Part shown: positions 52,053 through 60,487 of the stretch, piece by piece
Layout of the letters: every line of letters starts with the position of its first letter
How positions within the stretch are numbered: the stretch's first letter is position 1
Notes under the pieces: generated by a model
Told to the model about the DNA's origin: nothing
The model's input: the letters and a program-made list of their open reading frames with translations, nothing else
Databases searched by the model: none
Assembly (NCBI RefSeq): GCF_009930815.1
Contig: NZ_CP022222.1
Span: 4,444,501-4,508,500 of the forward strand
Source of the DNA: Bradyrhizobium sp. CCBAU 051011
GTDB lineage: Bacteria; Pseudomonadota; Alphaproteobacteria; Rhizobiales; Xanthobacteraceae
DNA: 64,000 nucleotides
Direction of reading: 5' to 3'
Program-made: the position numbers and the translations under genes

Positions 52053-53072
52053 ATGACAACTCGCAGCGACTATCATGTCTTCGAGGCGGGAGACGTCCTG
52101 CTCCAGTCGGGCGTCGCGTTCCCTTCGATGCAGCTCGCCTACCAGACCTATGGCACGCTGAGCGCGCGCAAGGACAATGTGATCGTCTATCCGACATCGT
52201 TCAGCGCGCAGCACTATGACACCGAATGGCTGATCCAGCGCGGCGGCGCGCTGGATCCCGATCGCTACTTCATCATCATCCCGAATCTGTTCGGCAACGG
52301 CCTGTCCTCGTCGCCGTCCAATTCCGACGTCACGCCGTTTCCGGCGATCAGCTATCACGACGCGGTCGCGGTTCAGCGCCGCCTGCTTGTGGAGCAATTC
52401 GGAATCTCGAAAATCGCGCTCGTCTATGGCTGGTCGATGGGCGGCATGCAGGCCTATCACTGGGCCGCCTGTCATCCCGATATGGTGGAGCGGGCGGCCG
52501 TCGTCTGCGGCAGCGCCAGATGTTCGCCCTATAATCACGTATTCCTTGAGGGCGTGAAGACCGCGCTCACGGCGGACCCGGCTTTCCGCGACGGCCGTTT
52601 CATCGCAAAACCTTCCGCCGGACTTCGCGCCATGGGACGCGTCTATGCGGGCTGGGCGATGTCGCATGCGTACTACCGCGACGAGGTCTGGCGCGAGGCC
52701 GGCTTTACAAGCCTCGAGGATTATCTGGCGCGCTCGTGGGACGTTGCTTTCGCCAGGCGCGACGCCAACGATCTGCTGGCGCAGATCGCCATCTGGCAGC
52801 GCGGCGATATCAGCCGGTGTGACGAATTCGGCGGCGACATCGACCGCGCGCTCGCCGCCGTCAGGGCGCGCATCCTGCTGATGCCCGGGCAGACCGATCG
52901 CTATTTCGACATGCGCGACAACGAGGCCGAACTGGGCCGGCTCGTCAATGCAAGGTCAGCCGAACTGCATCCGATTCCCTCGATCCACGGTCACCGTGCC
53001 GGAAACCCGATCAACAACGCCACAGATCGCGCTTTCATCAATGCCGAGATCTCGGCGCTGCTGCTGGCCTGA
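52053..53072 (+). CDS. Alpha/beta hydrolase of the homoserine acetyltransferase (MetX)-like family
   Basis: A 339-residue MetX-fold protein. The nucleophile elbow is VYGWSMGGMQAYHWA (Ser ~130), an acid follows in LMPGQTDRYFDMRDNEAEL, and the histidine is in SIHGHRAGNP. LAYQTYGTLSARKDN and PNLFGNGLSSSPSN are family words. The genuine MetX motifs for homoserine and acetyl-CoA are not complete, and there is no methionine-pathway neighbour, so a hydrolase or an acyltransferase for another alcohol is more likely. It is followed after 27 bases by a fatty acid desaturase gene, and the pair probably forms a TetR-controlled operon. Confidence 0.8.
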   Translation: MTTRSDYHVFEAGDVLLQSGVAFPSMQLAYQTYGTLSARKDNVIVYPTSFSAQHYDTEWLIQRGGALDPDRYFIIIPNLFGNGLSSSPSNSDVTPFPAISYHDAVAVQRRLLVEQFGISKIALVYGWSMGGMQAYHWAACHPDMVERAAVVCGSARCSPYNHVFLEGVKTALTADPAFRDGRFIAKPSAGLRAMGRVYAGWAMSHAYYRDEVWREAGFTSLEDYLARSWDVAFARRDANDLLAQIAIWQRGDISRCDEFGGDIDRALAAVRARILLMPGQTDRYFDMRDNEAELGRLVNARSAELHPIPSIHGHRAGNPINNATDRAFINAEISALLLA

Positions 53073-53099
53073 AAATCATCTATCGGAGGCGACGACGAC

Positions 53100-54059
53100 A
53101 TGAGCACTGCGATTACGGCAACAGGGGAGAAACCGCTGACGTCGGCCGAACTCCGCGAGCTTTCAGTGCGTTCGGACCTTCAAGGCGCCATTCGCACCAT
53201 CAGTCACTACGGTGCGATCGCGGTGGTCGGCGCCCTGATATGGCTGGTCTCTACGACTTACGGACTGGCGTGGGCCTTGCCCCTGATCGTCGTGCAGGCC
53301 TATTTCGTGGCCTTCCTGTTCATGCCCATGCACGAAACCGCCCACAAGACTGCGTTCCGCAGCCGCGCGCTCAACCTTGTCGTCGGCCATCTGTCGGCTT
53401 TCGTGATCGCGAACCGCTATGAATATTATTGCCTGTTTCACTGGGACCATCATCGCTACACCCAGGATCCCCAGCGCGATCCGGAGCTGATCGTTGGGCC
53501 CAAGCCATCCTCTGACACGCAATTGGCGATTGCCTATACCGGCCTTGTCCAGCTCGCCGGGCGAGAGTTGTTGATGCTGCGTCACGCCTTGACCGGCAAG
53601 GTCGCGCTTCCCTGGGTTCCCGAAAGCAAGCGCCACATCGTCGTCAGGGAAGCGCGCTTGTATCTGACGGGCTATGTCCTGCTGCTGCTCGCTTCGCTCG
53701 CTTTGCACACGGCGATTCTGCTCTGGGTCTGGATCGTTCCGCTGCTTCTCGGCCAGTTGATCCTGCGTCCGTACCTTTATGCCGAGCACACCGGCTGCCA
53801 CCGGACGCGCAGCGCTTTCCAGAACACCCGCACCACCTACACCGGCATGGTCATGAAGTGGTTCGCATGGAACATGCCCTATCACGTCGAGCACCACGCC
53901 TATCCGTCCATCCCGTTCCACGCGCTGCCCAAGTTGAACCGGATCGTTGATGGTCAGATCAAATTCCGGGGCAGGGGCTATCGGGCGGTGACGCGGGAGA
54001 CCTGGGCCTGGTTCCGCCAGGCTCGCGTTAGTCCGGCGAGCCGCCCTAGCGATCTCTAA
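53100..54059 (+). CDS. Membrane fatty acid desaturase/hydroxylase
   Basis: A 319-residue integral-membrane di-iron enzyme. The three histidine boxes are seen as MHETAHKT (about residue 77), HWDHHRYTQ (about 114) and HVEHHAYP (about 262), separated by paired helices. It would introduce a double bond or hydroxyl into an acyl chain, or act on another hydrophobic substrate such as a carotenoid or alkane. It is coupled to the MetX-like hydrolase. Its 3' end overlaps the convergent TetR gene by 14 bases. Confidence 0.88.
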   Translation: MSTAITATGEKPLTSAELRELSVRSDLQGAIRTISHYGAIAVVGALIWLVSTTYGLAWALPLIVVQAYFVAFLFMPMHETAHKTAFRSRALNLVVGHLSAFVIANRYEYYCLFHWDHHRYTQDPQRDPELIVGPKPSSDTQLAIAYTGLVQLAGRELLMLRHALTGKVALPWVPESKRHIVVREARLYLTGYVLLLLASLALHTAILLWVWIVPLLLGQLILRPYLYAEHTGCHRTRSAFQNTRTTYTGMVMKWFAWNMPYHVEHHAYPSIPFHALPKLNRIVDGQIKFRGRGYRAVTRETWAWFRQARVSPASRPSDL

Positions 54060-54657
54060 TCATCAGGAGGGTGTCGACGAGGTTGCGAGCCTGCGCGGGC
54101 GAGATCGGCTTGATGCCGAAAATGTAGCGGTAGAACAGGCTCCCGTAGATCGCATCGTAAAGGTCTTCCGGCGCGCCTGTTGCGCCGATGCTGCCGTCCC
54201 GCTGGCCGGCCGCGATCAGTTCGATCAGCGCAGTCCGGCGATGGTCGAGATAACGCTCGTAGAAGATCTCCGCTGATCCGGTCCTGGAGATGCATTCCGA
54301 GATCACCGCGAGCTGCACCTTGCCGAACTCGCCCTGCAGCGCTTCGGCATAGGCGGCGGCGTGGCGTCTAAAGCGGGCCGCCGGCTGACCGGTGCCTGAG
54401 ATCGGCAGCATCATCGACGCCTGATTCAGAAATGCGTCGATCAGAAGTGCCTCGCGCGACGGCCACCATTTATAGATGGTCATCTTCGAAACGTTCGAGT
54501 GCCGCGCAATCGCGTCGATGCTGGTGGCGGCAAGACCTGTGCTCGCCATCAGCGTATAGGCGCTTTGCAGGATTGCGTTTGTCGTTTCGGCAGAACGGGG
54601 GCGGCCGCGGCGGGCGGCCGCCGCGTCACCTTCCGTTGTCATCTTGCCCTTCGCCAT
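54046..54657 (-). CDS. TetR-family transcriptional regulator
   Basis: A 203-residue regulator. An Arg-rich leader (AAAARRGRPRSAETTNAIL) is followed by the helix-turn-helix (ATSIDAIARHSNVSKMTIYKWW, about residues 44-65) and a TetR_C_33-like ligand domain (LDHRRTALIELIAAGQRDGS). It is convergent with the desaturase gene, overlapping it by 14 bases, and is the likely reader of the TGTACTATAAGTACA palindrome at 52011. I infer that it represses the hydrolase-desaturase operon. Confidence 0.88.
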   Translation of the reverse strand: MAKGKMTTEGDAAAARRGRPRSAETTNAILQSAYTLMASTGLAATSIDAIARHSNVSKMTIYKWWPSREALLIDAFLNQASMMLPISGTGQPAARFRRHAAAYAEALQGEFGKVQLAVISECISRTGSAEIFYERYLDHRRTALIELIAAGQRDGSIGATGAPEDLYDAIYGSLFYRYIFGIKPISPAQARNLVDTLLMIRDR

Positions 54658-54707
54658 CGTCCGGATTTCCAGCCCCTGAACCGGTGCGGCGCGATCGATG
54701 CGCTTGG

Positions 54708-55559
54708 CTACGCCACAAACGCCAGCAGCGTGCCGTTGCCTGCAGCCGGCGGCACCACAACGCCGCCGGCGCTCTTCACACCGGTCGCACCGAGCGCCTT
54801 CTCCGCCGCCGCGACGTCGGCGCCGATCACCAGACCCGCGCCGCCGCGCTCGGGCAGGCCGGCCAGCGACACGCCGGGATAGCGCTTGCCGAGTTGATCT
54901 TTCGTCAGGAACACGAAATCCGCGCGGTCGCCACCTGAGGGCACCGCGACCGCGCCATCAGTCTCGTTGCGCGTCTCGCGGTCGATCATCTTTGACAGAT
55001 GCGCGGCTTCCGTGGCCGGCTCGGGCGCGACCATCAGCACCTGCTTCAGCCGTTTGGCGCCATTGGCGTGCTTCATCAGTTCGGGAATCCAAACCGTCTC
55101 GCGGGTCTTGTGCTGGCAGGCGAAGATGCGTACGCCGCCCGGCGCTTCCGCCGTCGGCCACTGAAACGTCCGGAATTTTGCTGCGGACACCGTTCCATCA
55201 GGCATCGTCACCGGCCGCTCGAAATCGGTGGGGCCGACCGGCGGATAGCCGCGCGCGCGAATTTCCTCGGCGCCTTCGGCCGAATCCACCGCCGTGAACG
55301 CAATGCGCTCGATGCCATCGCCGTTCTTTTCGAGATAGGCCCGCGCCGGAGCATTATGTTCCGTCGGCGTCAGCACGCCGAGCAATTCCATATAGTCGGG
55401 ATCGAACATGATGGTGTAGTTGCCCGATCCCATATGCGCGCTGTGGGTGCCACGCGGCGACACGGTGAAGCCGAGCCGCTTGTAGTTTTCGGCGGCTTTG
55501 TCGAGATCTTTCACCATGATCACGGCGTGATCGATTCCGATGACGTTTTTGAGTGCCAC
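54708..55559 (-). CDS. VOC (glyoxalase/bleomycin-resistance) family protein
   Basis: A 283-residue protein with two VOC modules. The first begins GIDHAVIMVKDLDKAAENYKRLGF and has the GLV-type Glu in FDPDYMELLGVL. The second runs from about LKQVLMVAPEPATEAAHL. The start is a GTG at 55559 with AGGGA upstream. It diverges from the FAD oxidoreductase gene, with 74 bases between. VOC proteins of this length are often extradiol-type or lyase enzymes or binding proteins; metal ligands (His12, Glu59) appear present. Substrate unknown. Confidence 0.83.
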   Translation of the reverse strand: MALKNVIGIDHAVIMVKDLDKAAENYKRLGFTVSPRGTHSAHMGSGNYTIMFDPDYMELLGVLTPTEHNAPARAYLEKNGDGIERIAFTAVDSAEGAEEIRARGYPPVGPTDFERPVTMPDGTVSAAKFRTFQWPTAEAPGGVRIFACQHKTRETVWIPELMKHANGAKRLKQVLMVAPEPATEAAHLSKMIDRETRNETDGAVAVPSGGDRADFVFLTKDQLGKRYPGVSLAGLPERGGAGLVIGADVAAAEKALGATGVKSAGGVVVPPAAGNGTLLAFVA

Positions 55560-55633
55560 TCTTTTATTTCCCTGGATGCGGTTGGGGAGCTAAACTAAGC
55601 AGAACGAAAAGGCCGCCGCAAGAAAGGATACCG

Positions 55634-56938
55634 ATGAATACGAGCAACGTCCGCTGGCCCAATTCGCTATGGGCGGCCGTGACGCCATCAGGGCCGGAAT
55701 TGCCCGAACTGACCGGCACGCAGCAGGCGGATGTCATCGTGATCGGTGGCGGTTTCACCGGCCTCTCCACTGCGCTGCATCTGCGCGAAGCGGGCGTCGA
55801 TGTCGCCATCGTCGAAGCCGCGGAGCCGGGGTGGGGCGCTTCGGGGCGCAACAACGGGCAGGTGATCCCGACGCTGTCGCGGCCCGACCCTGAGGACATT
55901 GTTGCGAAGCACGGCGAGGCGGGAGAACGTTTTGTCGGCATGCTGCGCGACAGCGCGTCTTATCTGTTCGACATGACAAGGCGCCATAACATTGACGCCG
56001 AGGGAGAACAGGCCGGATGGGTTCAGCCCGTGCATTCGCCGGGCCGCATCAAGATCGCGGAGCGGCGCGTGCGCCAATGGTCGAAATTCGGCGCACCTGT
56101 TGAGCTGCTGTCGCGCGAGCAGACGCGCGATATGCTGGGCTCCGATGCGTGGTTCGGCGGCTTCTGGAACAAGACCGGCGGCCACATCAATCCGCTGGCG
56201 CTGGCCCGCGGCCTCGCGCGCGCCGTGCTTGGGTTGGGCGCACGCATCTATGCGCGCTCACCGGCCGAGAGCTTTGAGCGCCGAGGCGACCGCTGGTTAG
56301 TCAAGACGGCGAGGGGAGAGATTTCCGGCCGCGCGCTGGTCGTGGCGACCAATGCCTATAGCGGCGAGTTTTCAGAGTCGCTGGTGCCTGAGATTGCGCG
56401 CGAGGTGATGCCGGTGCTGTCCTGGCAGATGGCGACGCAGCCATTGTCCGATAATGTCCGCAAAACCATCATCCCGGGACGGCAAGCGATGTCGGACACC
56501 CATGGCGAACTCTACTTTGCGCGTTACGACGCGCGAAACCGTCTCGTCACCGGCGGCGCGGTAATCGGCCCCGGCAACAAGGTCGAGCGGATCAAGGCGC
56601 GCGTCACTGAGCGGCTGCAGCGGCTGTGGCCGCAGATCGGCGAGGTCTCGTTCGACCATGTCTGGAACGGCTATGTCGGCATGACCACGGACTTTTTGCC
56701 GCGCATCCACAAGCTCGGGCCCAACGCCTATGGCTGGACCGGCTGCAACGGCCGTGCGGTGGCGCTGACGATGCCGCTCGGCAACGAACTGGCAAAGGCC
56801 GTCCGCGGCGTGCCGCAGAACGAACTGGCGCTGCCGTTCACCGAGCCGGTACCGATCGTTGCCCACGGCGTCCTGCGCAAGCTCGCGCCGCTGATGCTGC
56901 TGGTGTATCGCCGGCGAGATGCCAGGGAGATGGCGTGA
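55634..56938 (+). CDS. FAD-dependent oxidoreductase of the DAO family (gamma-glutamylputrescine oxidase-like)
   Basis: A 434-residue flavoprotein. VIVIGGGFTGLSTALHLREAG (about residues 35-55) followed by EPGWGASGRNNGQV is the DAO-family FAD site with the covalent-flavin-type context. The C-terminal GWTGCNGRAVALTMPLGNELA completes the FAD domain. The pattern ASGRNNGQ resembles gamma-glutamylputrescine oxidase and related amine oxidases. It sits next to a peptide-type ABC importer on the other strand (57023-62104), so the oxidase may act on an imported amine, opine or amino acid derivative. The ATG at 55634 has AAAGGA upstream. Confidence 0.83.
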   Translation: MNTSNVRWPNSLWAAVTPSGPELPELTGTQQADVIVIGGGFTGLSTALHLREAGVDVAIVEAAEPGWGASGRNNGQVIPTLSRPDPEDIVAKHGEAGERFVGMLRDSASYLFDMTRRHNIDAEGEQAGWVQPVHSPGRIKIAERRVRQWSKFGAPVELLSREQTRDMLGSDAWFGGFWNKTGGHINPLALARGLARAVLGLGARIYARSPAESFERRGDRWLVKTARGEISGRALVVATNAYSGEFSESLVPEIAREVMPVLSWQMATQPLSDNVRKTIIPGRQAMSDTHGELYFARYDARNRLVTGGAVIGPGNKVERIKARVTERLQRLWPQIGEVSFDHVWNGYVGMTTDFLPRIHKLGPNAYGWTGCNGRAVALTMPLGNELAKAVRGVPQNELALPFTEPVPIVAHGVLRKLAPLMLLVYRRRDAREMA

Positions 56939-56959
56939 TCCGAGCAGGCGAGGCGCCAC

Positions 56960-56997
56960 TTCTCCCTCGCCCCGCTCTTGCGGGGAGAGGGAGAGAG
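56960..56997. repeat. Palindromic intergenic repeat (CTCTCCCCG type), copy 2
   Basis: TTCTCCCTCGCCCCGCTCTT, continuing to GCGGGGAGAGGGAGAG, forms a single hairpin of the same family as 7880-8022 and 62837-62986, between two convergent genes. Confidence 0.65.
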
Positions 56998-57022
56998 GCC
57001 GCACCGCCGTCCTGTCATGAAG

Positions 57023-58654
57023 CTACACCGCCTCTGTCGCGTGCTCCCGCGCAAACTCCCCGCCTGGGATCGAGTCCAGCAGCGCCTGCGTGTACGGATG
57101 CCGTGGACTGCCGAACACCTCTGCCGCCAGCCCATGCTCCACAACTTCGCCGTCCTTCATCACCGCGACGAGGTCGCAGATTTGCGCGGCGACGCGCAGA
57201 TCGTGGGTGATGAACACGATCGAGAGCCCGAGCCGCTGGCGCAGTTCCGCAAGCAGCTTCAACACCTGCGCCTGCACGGAAACATCCAGCGCGGACACCG
57301 GTTCGTCCGCGACCAGCACGTCCGGCTTCAGCGCCAGCGCACGCGCCAGGCCAATGCGCTGACGCTGGCCGCCGGAGAACTCGTGCGGATAGCGGTCGCC
57401 GGCAGAAGGATCGAGCCCGACCAGTGCGAACAGCTCCTTCGCATCAGCAATCGCCTTTGCCCGCGGCGTGCCATGCACGATCGGGCCTTGCGCCACCAAC
57501 TCGGCGGCCTTGCGGCGCGGGTTGAGCGAGGCGAACGGGTCCTGAAACACCATCTGGATATGGCGCGTCTCGCGGCGAACTTCTTCGCGCGACATCTTCG
57601 CCCAGTCGTGGCCATCGAGCACGATCGATCCGGTATCGGGATCGATCAGCCGCACGATGCAGCGCGCCAGCGTCGATTTGCCCGAGCCGGATTCGCCGAC
57701 GATGCCGAGCGTCGCGCCGCGGGGCAGGGTGAGCGAGACGTTCTTCACGGCAGGCGTCACCCGCGCGCCACGGCCCAAGAAGCCGCCCGTGCGGTAGGTC
57801 TTGGATACGTCCGTGATCGCCAGGATATTGTCGGTCGCCAGCACACGCGGTGGCGGCGCCTTCAGCGGCGGAACGGCAGCGATGAGCTGTTTTGTGTAGG
57901 CATGCTGCGGATGGTGCAGCACGTCGGAAGCCGTGCCCTGTTCGACGATGACGCCATGCTGCATCACCACCACGCGGTCGGCGATCTCGGCAACCACGCC
58001 GAAATCATGGGTGATGAACATGACGGCCGTCCTGCGGCGCTGCTGCAGGTCGCGGATCAGTTTCAATATCTGCGCCTGTGTGGTGACGTCGAGCGCGGTG
58101 GTCGGCTCGTCGGCAATCAGCAATTTCGGATCGAGCGCCAGCGCCATCGCGATCATGGCGCGCTGGCGTTGGCCGCCGGAGAGCTCATGCGGATAGGCCT
58201 TTGCCGCCACCTTGGGATCGGGGATGCGGACGTCTGCCAGCAGCGCCAGCACTCGCGTGTTGATTTCTGCCTTCGATAGACCGGTGTGGATCGAGAACAT
58301 CTCGGCGATCTGGTCGCCGATGGTGCGGAGCGGATTGAGCGCCGTCATCGGCTCCTGGAAGATCATGGCAATGCCGTCGCCGCGCACCTCGCGCATTTCC
58401 GCAATCGACGCGGCGCAGAGGTCGCGGCCCTCGAACATGATCCGACCGTCGTCGATCGTCACCTCATTGGGCAACAGCCGCATGACGGCGTTCGCCATCA
58501 TCGACTTGCCGGAACCGGATTCGCCGACCACGCAGAGGATTTCGTTGGAAGCGATTTCCAGCGACACGTCCCTGAGCGCATGTGTTCTATCGGCGCCGCC
58601 GGGCAGGCGGACGCTCAGGCGATCGAGCGAAAGGATGGTCTCGTGCTCGCTCAT
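57023..58654 (-). CDS. Fused dual ATPase of a peptide/opine ABC importer (DppD-DppF fusion)
   Basis: A 543-residue protein carrying two complete ABC ATPase domains. The first has Walker [10 protein letters not shown] (about residue 43), [15 protein letters not shown] and [12 protein letters not shown]. The second has GESGSGKST (about residue 327), [18 protein letters not shown] and [11 protein letters not shown]. Fused ATPases of this form serve glutathione-, peptide- and opine-type importers. The ATG at 58654 overlaps the permease stop (ATGA). It is the last gene of a four-gene importer operon from 62104. Confidence 0.92.
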   Translation of the reverse strand: MSEHETILSLDRLSVRLPGGADRTHALRDVSLEIASNEILCVVGESGSGKSMMANAVMRLLPNEVTIDDGRIMFEGRDLCAASIAEMREVRGDGIAMIFQEPMTALNPLRTIGDQIAEMFSIHTGLSKAEINTRVLALLADVRIPDPKVAAKAYPHELSGGQRQRAMIAMALALDPKLLIADEPTTALDVTTQAQILKLIRDLQQRRRTAVMFITHDFGVVAEIADRVVVMQHGVIVEQGTASDVLHHPQHAYTKQLIAAVPPLKAPPPRVLATDNILAITDVSKTYRTGGFLGRGARVTPAVKNVSLTLPRGATLGIVGESGSGKSTLARCIVRLIDPDTGSIVLDGHDWAKMSREEVRRETRHIQMVFQDPFASLNPRRKAAELVAQGPIVHGTPRAKAIADAKELFALVGLDPSAGDRYPHEFSGGQRQRIGLARALALKPDVLVADEPVSALDVSVQAQVLKLLAELRQRLGLSIVFITHDLRVAAQICDLVAVMKDGEVVEHGLAAEVFGSPRHPYTQALLDSIPGGEFAREHATEAV

Positions 58655-59481
58655 CGGCCCTTCAGCCTCGGATTGAGCGCGTCGTTGAGGCCCTGGCCGA
58701 CCAGCGACACCGCGAGCACGGTGACGAGGATGGCAATCCCGGGGATTGCCGAGACATACCATTGCACGCGAAGTACATCGCGCCCCAAGCCGATCAGGTT
58801 GCCCCACGACGCCACGTTGGGGTCGGATAGCCGCAGGAAGGCGAGCGCGCTCTCCAGCAGGATTGCGACCGCCATCACCACGCTGGCATAGACGATGACC
58901 GGCGGCAGCGCATTGGGCAGGATCTCCCGGAAAATGAGCTGGATGTTCTTCATGCCGAGCGTCCGGCCGGCCTGGACGAACTCGCGGCTGCGCAAGGACA
59001 GGAACTCGGCGCGGGTCAGCCGCGCCGGCGCCGGCCACGACACCACGCCGACCGCGATGGTGACGGTGGTCAGCGTCGAGCCGAACACCGCGACCAGCAC
59101 CAAGAGCAGCACGAAGTTCGGCAGCGTCTGGAACGCCTCGGTGATCCGCATCAGCACATTGTCGACCCAGCCGCCATAATAGCCGGCGAAGGCGCCGACG
59201 AGGATACCGATCAGGATCGCGATGGCCGTAGCGACGCCGCCGATCAGAAGCGATATCCGCGCGCCGTAGAAAATTTGGGCGGCGATATCGCGGCCGGAAT
59301 TGTCGGTGCCGAGCAGGAAGCGCGGGTTGGAGAACGGCCACACCAGCGGACGTCCGGCGAGCGCCAGCGGATCACGCGGATAGAACCAGCCGGCCGAGAT
59401 TGCCATCGCGATCACGATCACGAGCAGGATCAGGCCGGCGACGGCGGCGGGGCTTCGGAAATAGCGCTTGACCGCATCCAT
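58651..59481 (-). CDS. ABC transporter permease (DppC/OppC type)
   Basis: A 276-residue permease. The N-terminal helix [17 protein letters not shown], the landmark [19 protein letters not shown] and the EAA loop [20 protein letters not shown] are all present. The ATG at 59481 has GAGGG eight bases upstream, five bases after the preceding permease stop, so I prefer it to the start 14 codons earlier. It pairs with the 325-residue permease and the fused ATPase. Confidence 0.92.
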   Translation of the reverse strand: MDAVKRYFRSPAAVAGLILLVIVIAMAISAGWFYPRDPLALAGRPLVWPFSNPRFLLGTDNSGRDIAAQIFYGARISLLIGGVATAIAILIGILVGAFAGYYGGWVDNVLMRITEAFQTLPNFVLLLVLVAVFGSTLTTVTIAVGVVSWPAPARLTRAEFLSLRSREFVQAGRTLGMKNIQLIFREILPNALPPVIVYASVVMAVAILLESALAFLRLSDPNVASWGNLIGLGRDVLRVQWYVSAIPGIAILVTVLAVSLVGQGLNDALNPRLKGR

Positions 59482-59485
59482 CGCG

Positions 59486-60463
59486 CTAGCCCTCAGCCGT
59501 AATGCGCGGATCGAGCCGCGCATAGATGAGATCGACGATGAAATTCACTGATATGACGAGCAGCGCCGAGACGAACACGATGCCGAGTAGCGTGTTGAGG
59601 TCGCGTTGCACCACCGATTCATAGGCGAGCCGCCCGAGCCCCGGCAGCGAGAACACGCTTTCGACCACTACCGAGCCGCCCAGCATGGTCCCGGCCTGCA
59701 GGCCGATCAGCGTCACCATCGGCAACAGCGCATTGCGCAGCACGTGCCGCGTCACCACCCGCGTCTCGTCGAGGCCTTTGGCGCGCGCCGTACGGACGTA
59801 GTCGAGGTTGAGCACCTCCAGCATCGAGGCGCGCATGATGCGCAAATAGATCGCCAGGAAGATCAGCCCAAGCGTCAGCGTCGGCAGCACTAGATGGCTG
59901 GCGATATCGAGCACGCGCCAGATGCCGGTCCGCATCGTTCCGATATCCTCGAAACCGCCGGGCGGCAGCCATTGCAGGTAGACCGAAAACACCACGATCG
60001 CCATCAGCCCGAACCAGAACGAGGGCGTCGCATAGAAGATCAGGCCGAGCGTCGAGATCAGCGTGTCCGGCCAGCGGTTGACGCCGCGGGCGGCGATGAC
60101 GCCGAACACCAGCCCGAAGAAGAACGCGAACGACAGCGACGCGGTCATCAGAAGAATCGTCGGCGGCAGCCGCTCGATAATCACGGACGCCACCGGTTTG
60201 CCGTAGATCGAGGAAAAGCCGAGATCGAGCCGCACCAGCCGCCACAGGTAATTGCCGAGCTGGGCCGGGATCGAGAGATCGAGGCCGTAGAACTTGCGCA
60301 GCTCCCGGGCGGTCGCGGCATCGCCGCCGCCCATCTGCGCCATCATGGCGTCGACGGTGTCGCCCGGCGCGAACTGCAGCAGCAGGAACACGCCGATCAG
60401 GATCAGGACAAGAGTCGGGATCGAGGCGGCGAGCCGCCGCCCCGCAAGGGTCAGGATACGCAT
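59486..60463 (-). CDS. ABC transporter permease (DppB/OppB type)
   Basis: A 325-residue permease with the opening helix IPTLVLILIGVFLLLQFAPGD, the extracellular LRKFYGLDLSIPAQLGNYLWRLVRLDLGFS segment (about residues 53-82), and the EAA loop VRTARAKGLDETRVVTRHVLRNA. It lies 24 bases after the binding-protein gene in the same operon. It provides half of the translocation channel of the importer. Confidence 0.92.
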   Translation of the reverse strand: MRILTLAGRRLAASIPTLVLILIGVFLLLQFAPGDTVDAMMAQMGGGDAATARELRKFYGLDLSIPAQLGNYLWRLVRLDLGFSSIYGKPVASVIIERLPPTILLMTASLSFAFFFGLVFGVIAARGVNRWPDTLISTLGLIFYATPSFWFGLMAIVVFSVYLQWLPPGGFEDIGTMRTGIWRVLDIASHLVLPTLTLGLIFLAIYLRIMRASMLEVLNLDYVRTARAKGLDETRVVTRHVLRNALLPMVTLIGLQAGTMLGGSVVVESVFSLPGLGRLAYESVVQRDLNTLLGIVFVSALLVISVNFIVDLIYARLDPRITAEG

Positions 60464-60487
60464 ACGCCTATTCTGACGGAGATAAGG

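Noticed and set aside
52053-53072. Homoserine O-acetyltransferase (metX) of methionine synthesis
   Set aside because: MetX fold and triad are present, but the complete substrate motifs and any methionine-pathway neighbour are missing; it is coupled to a desaturase gene.
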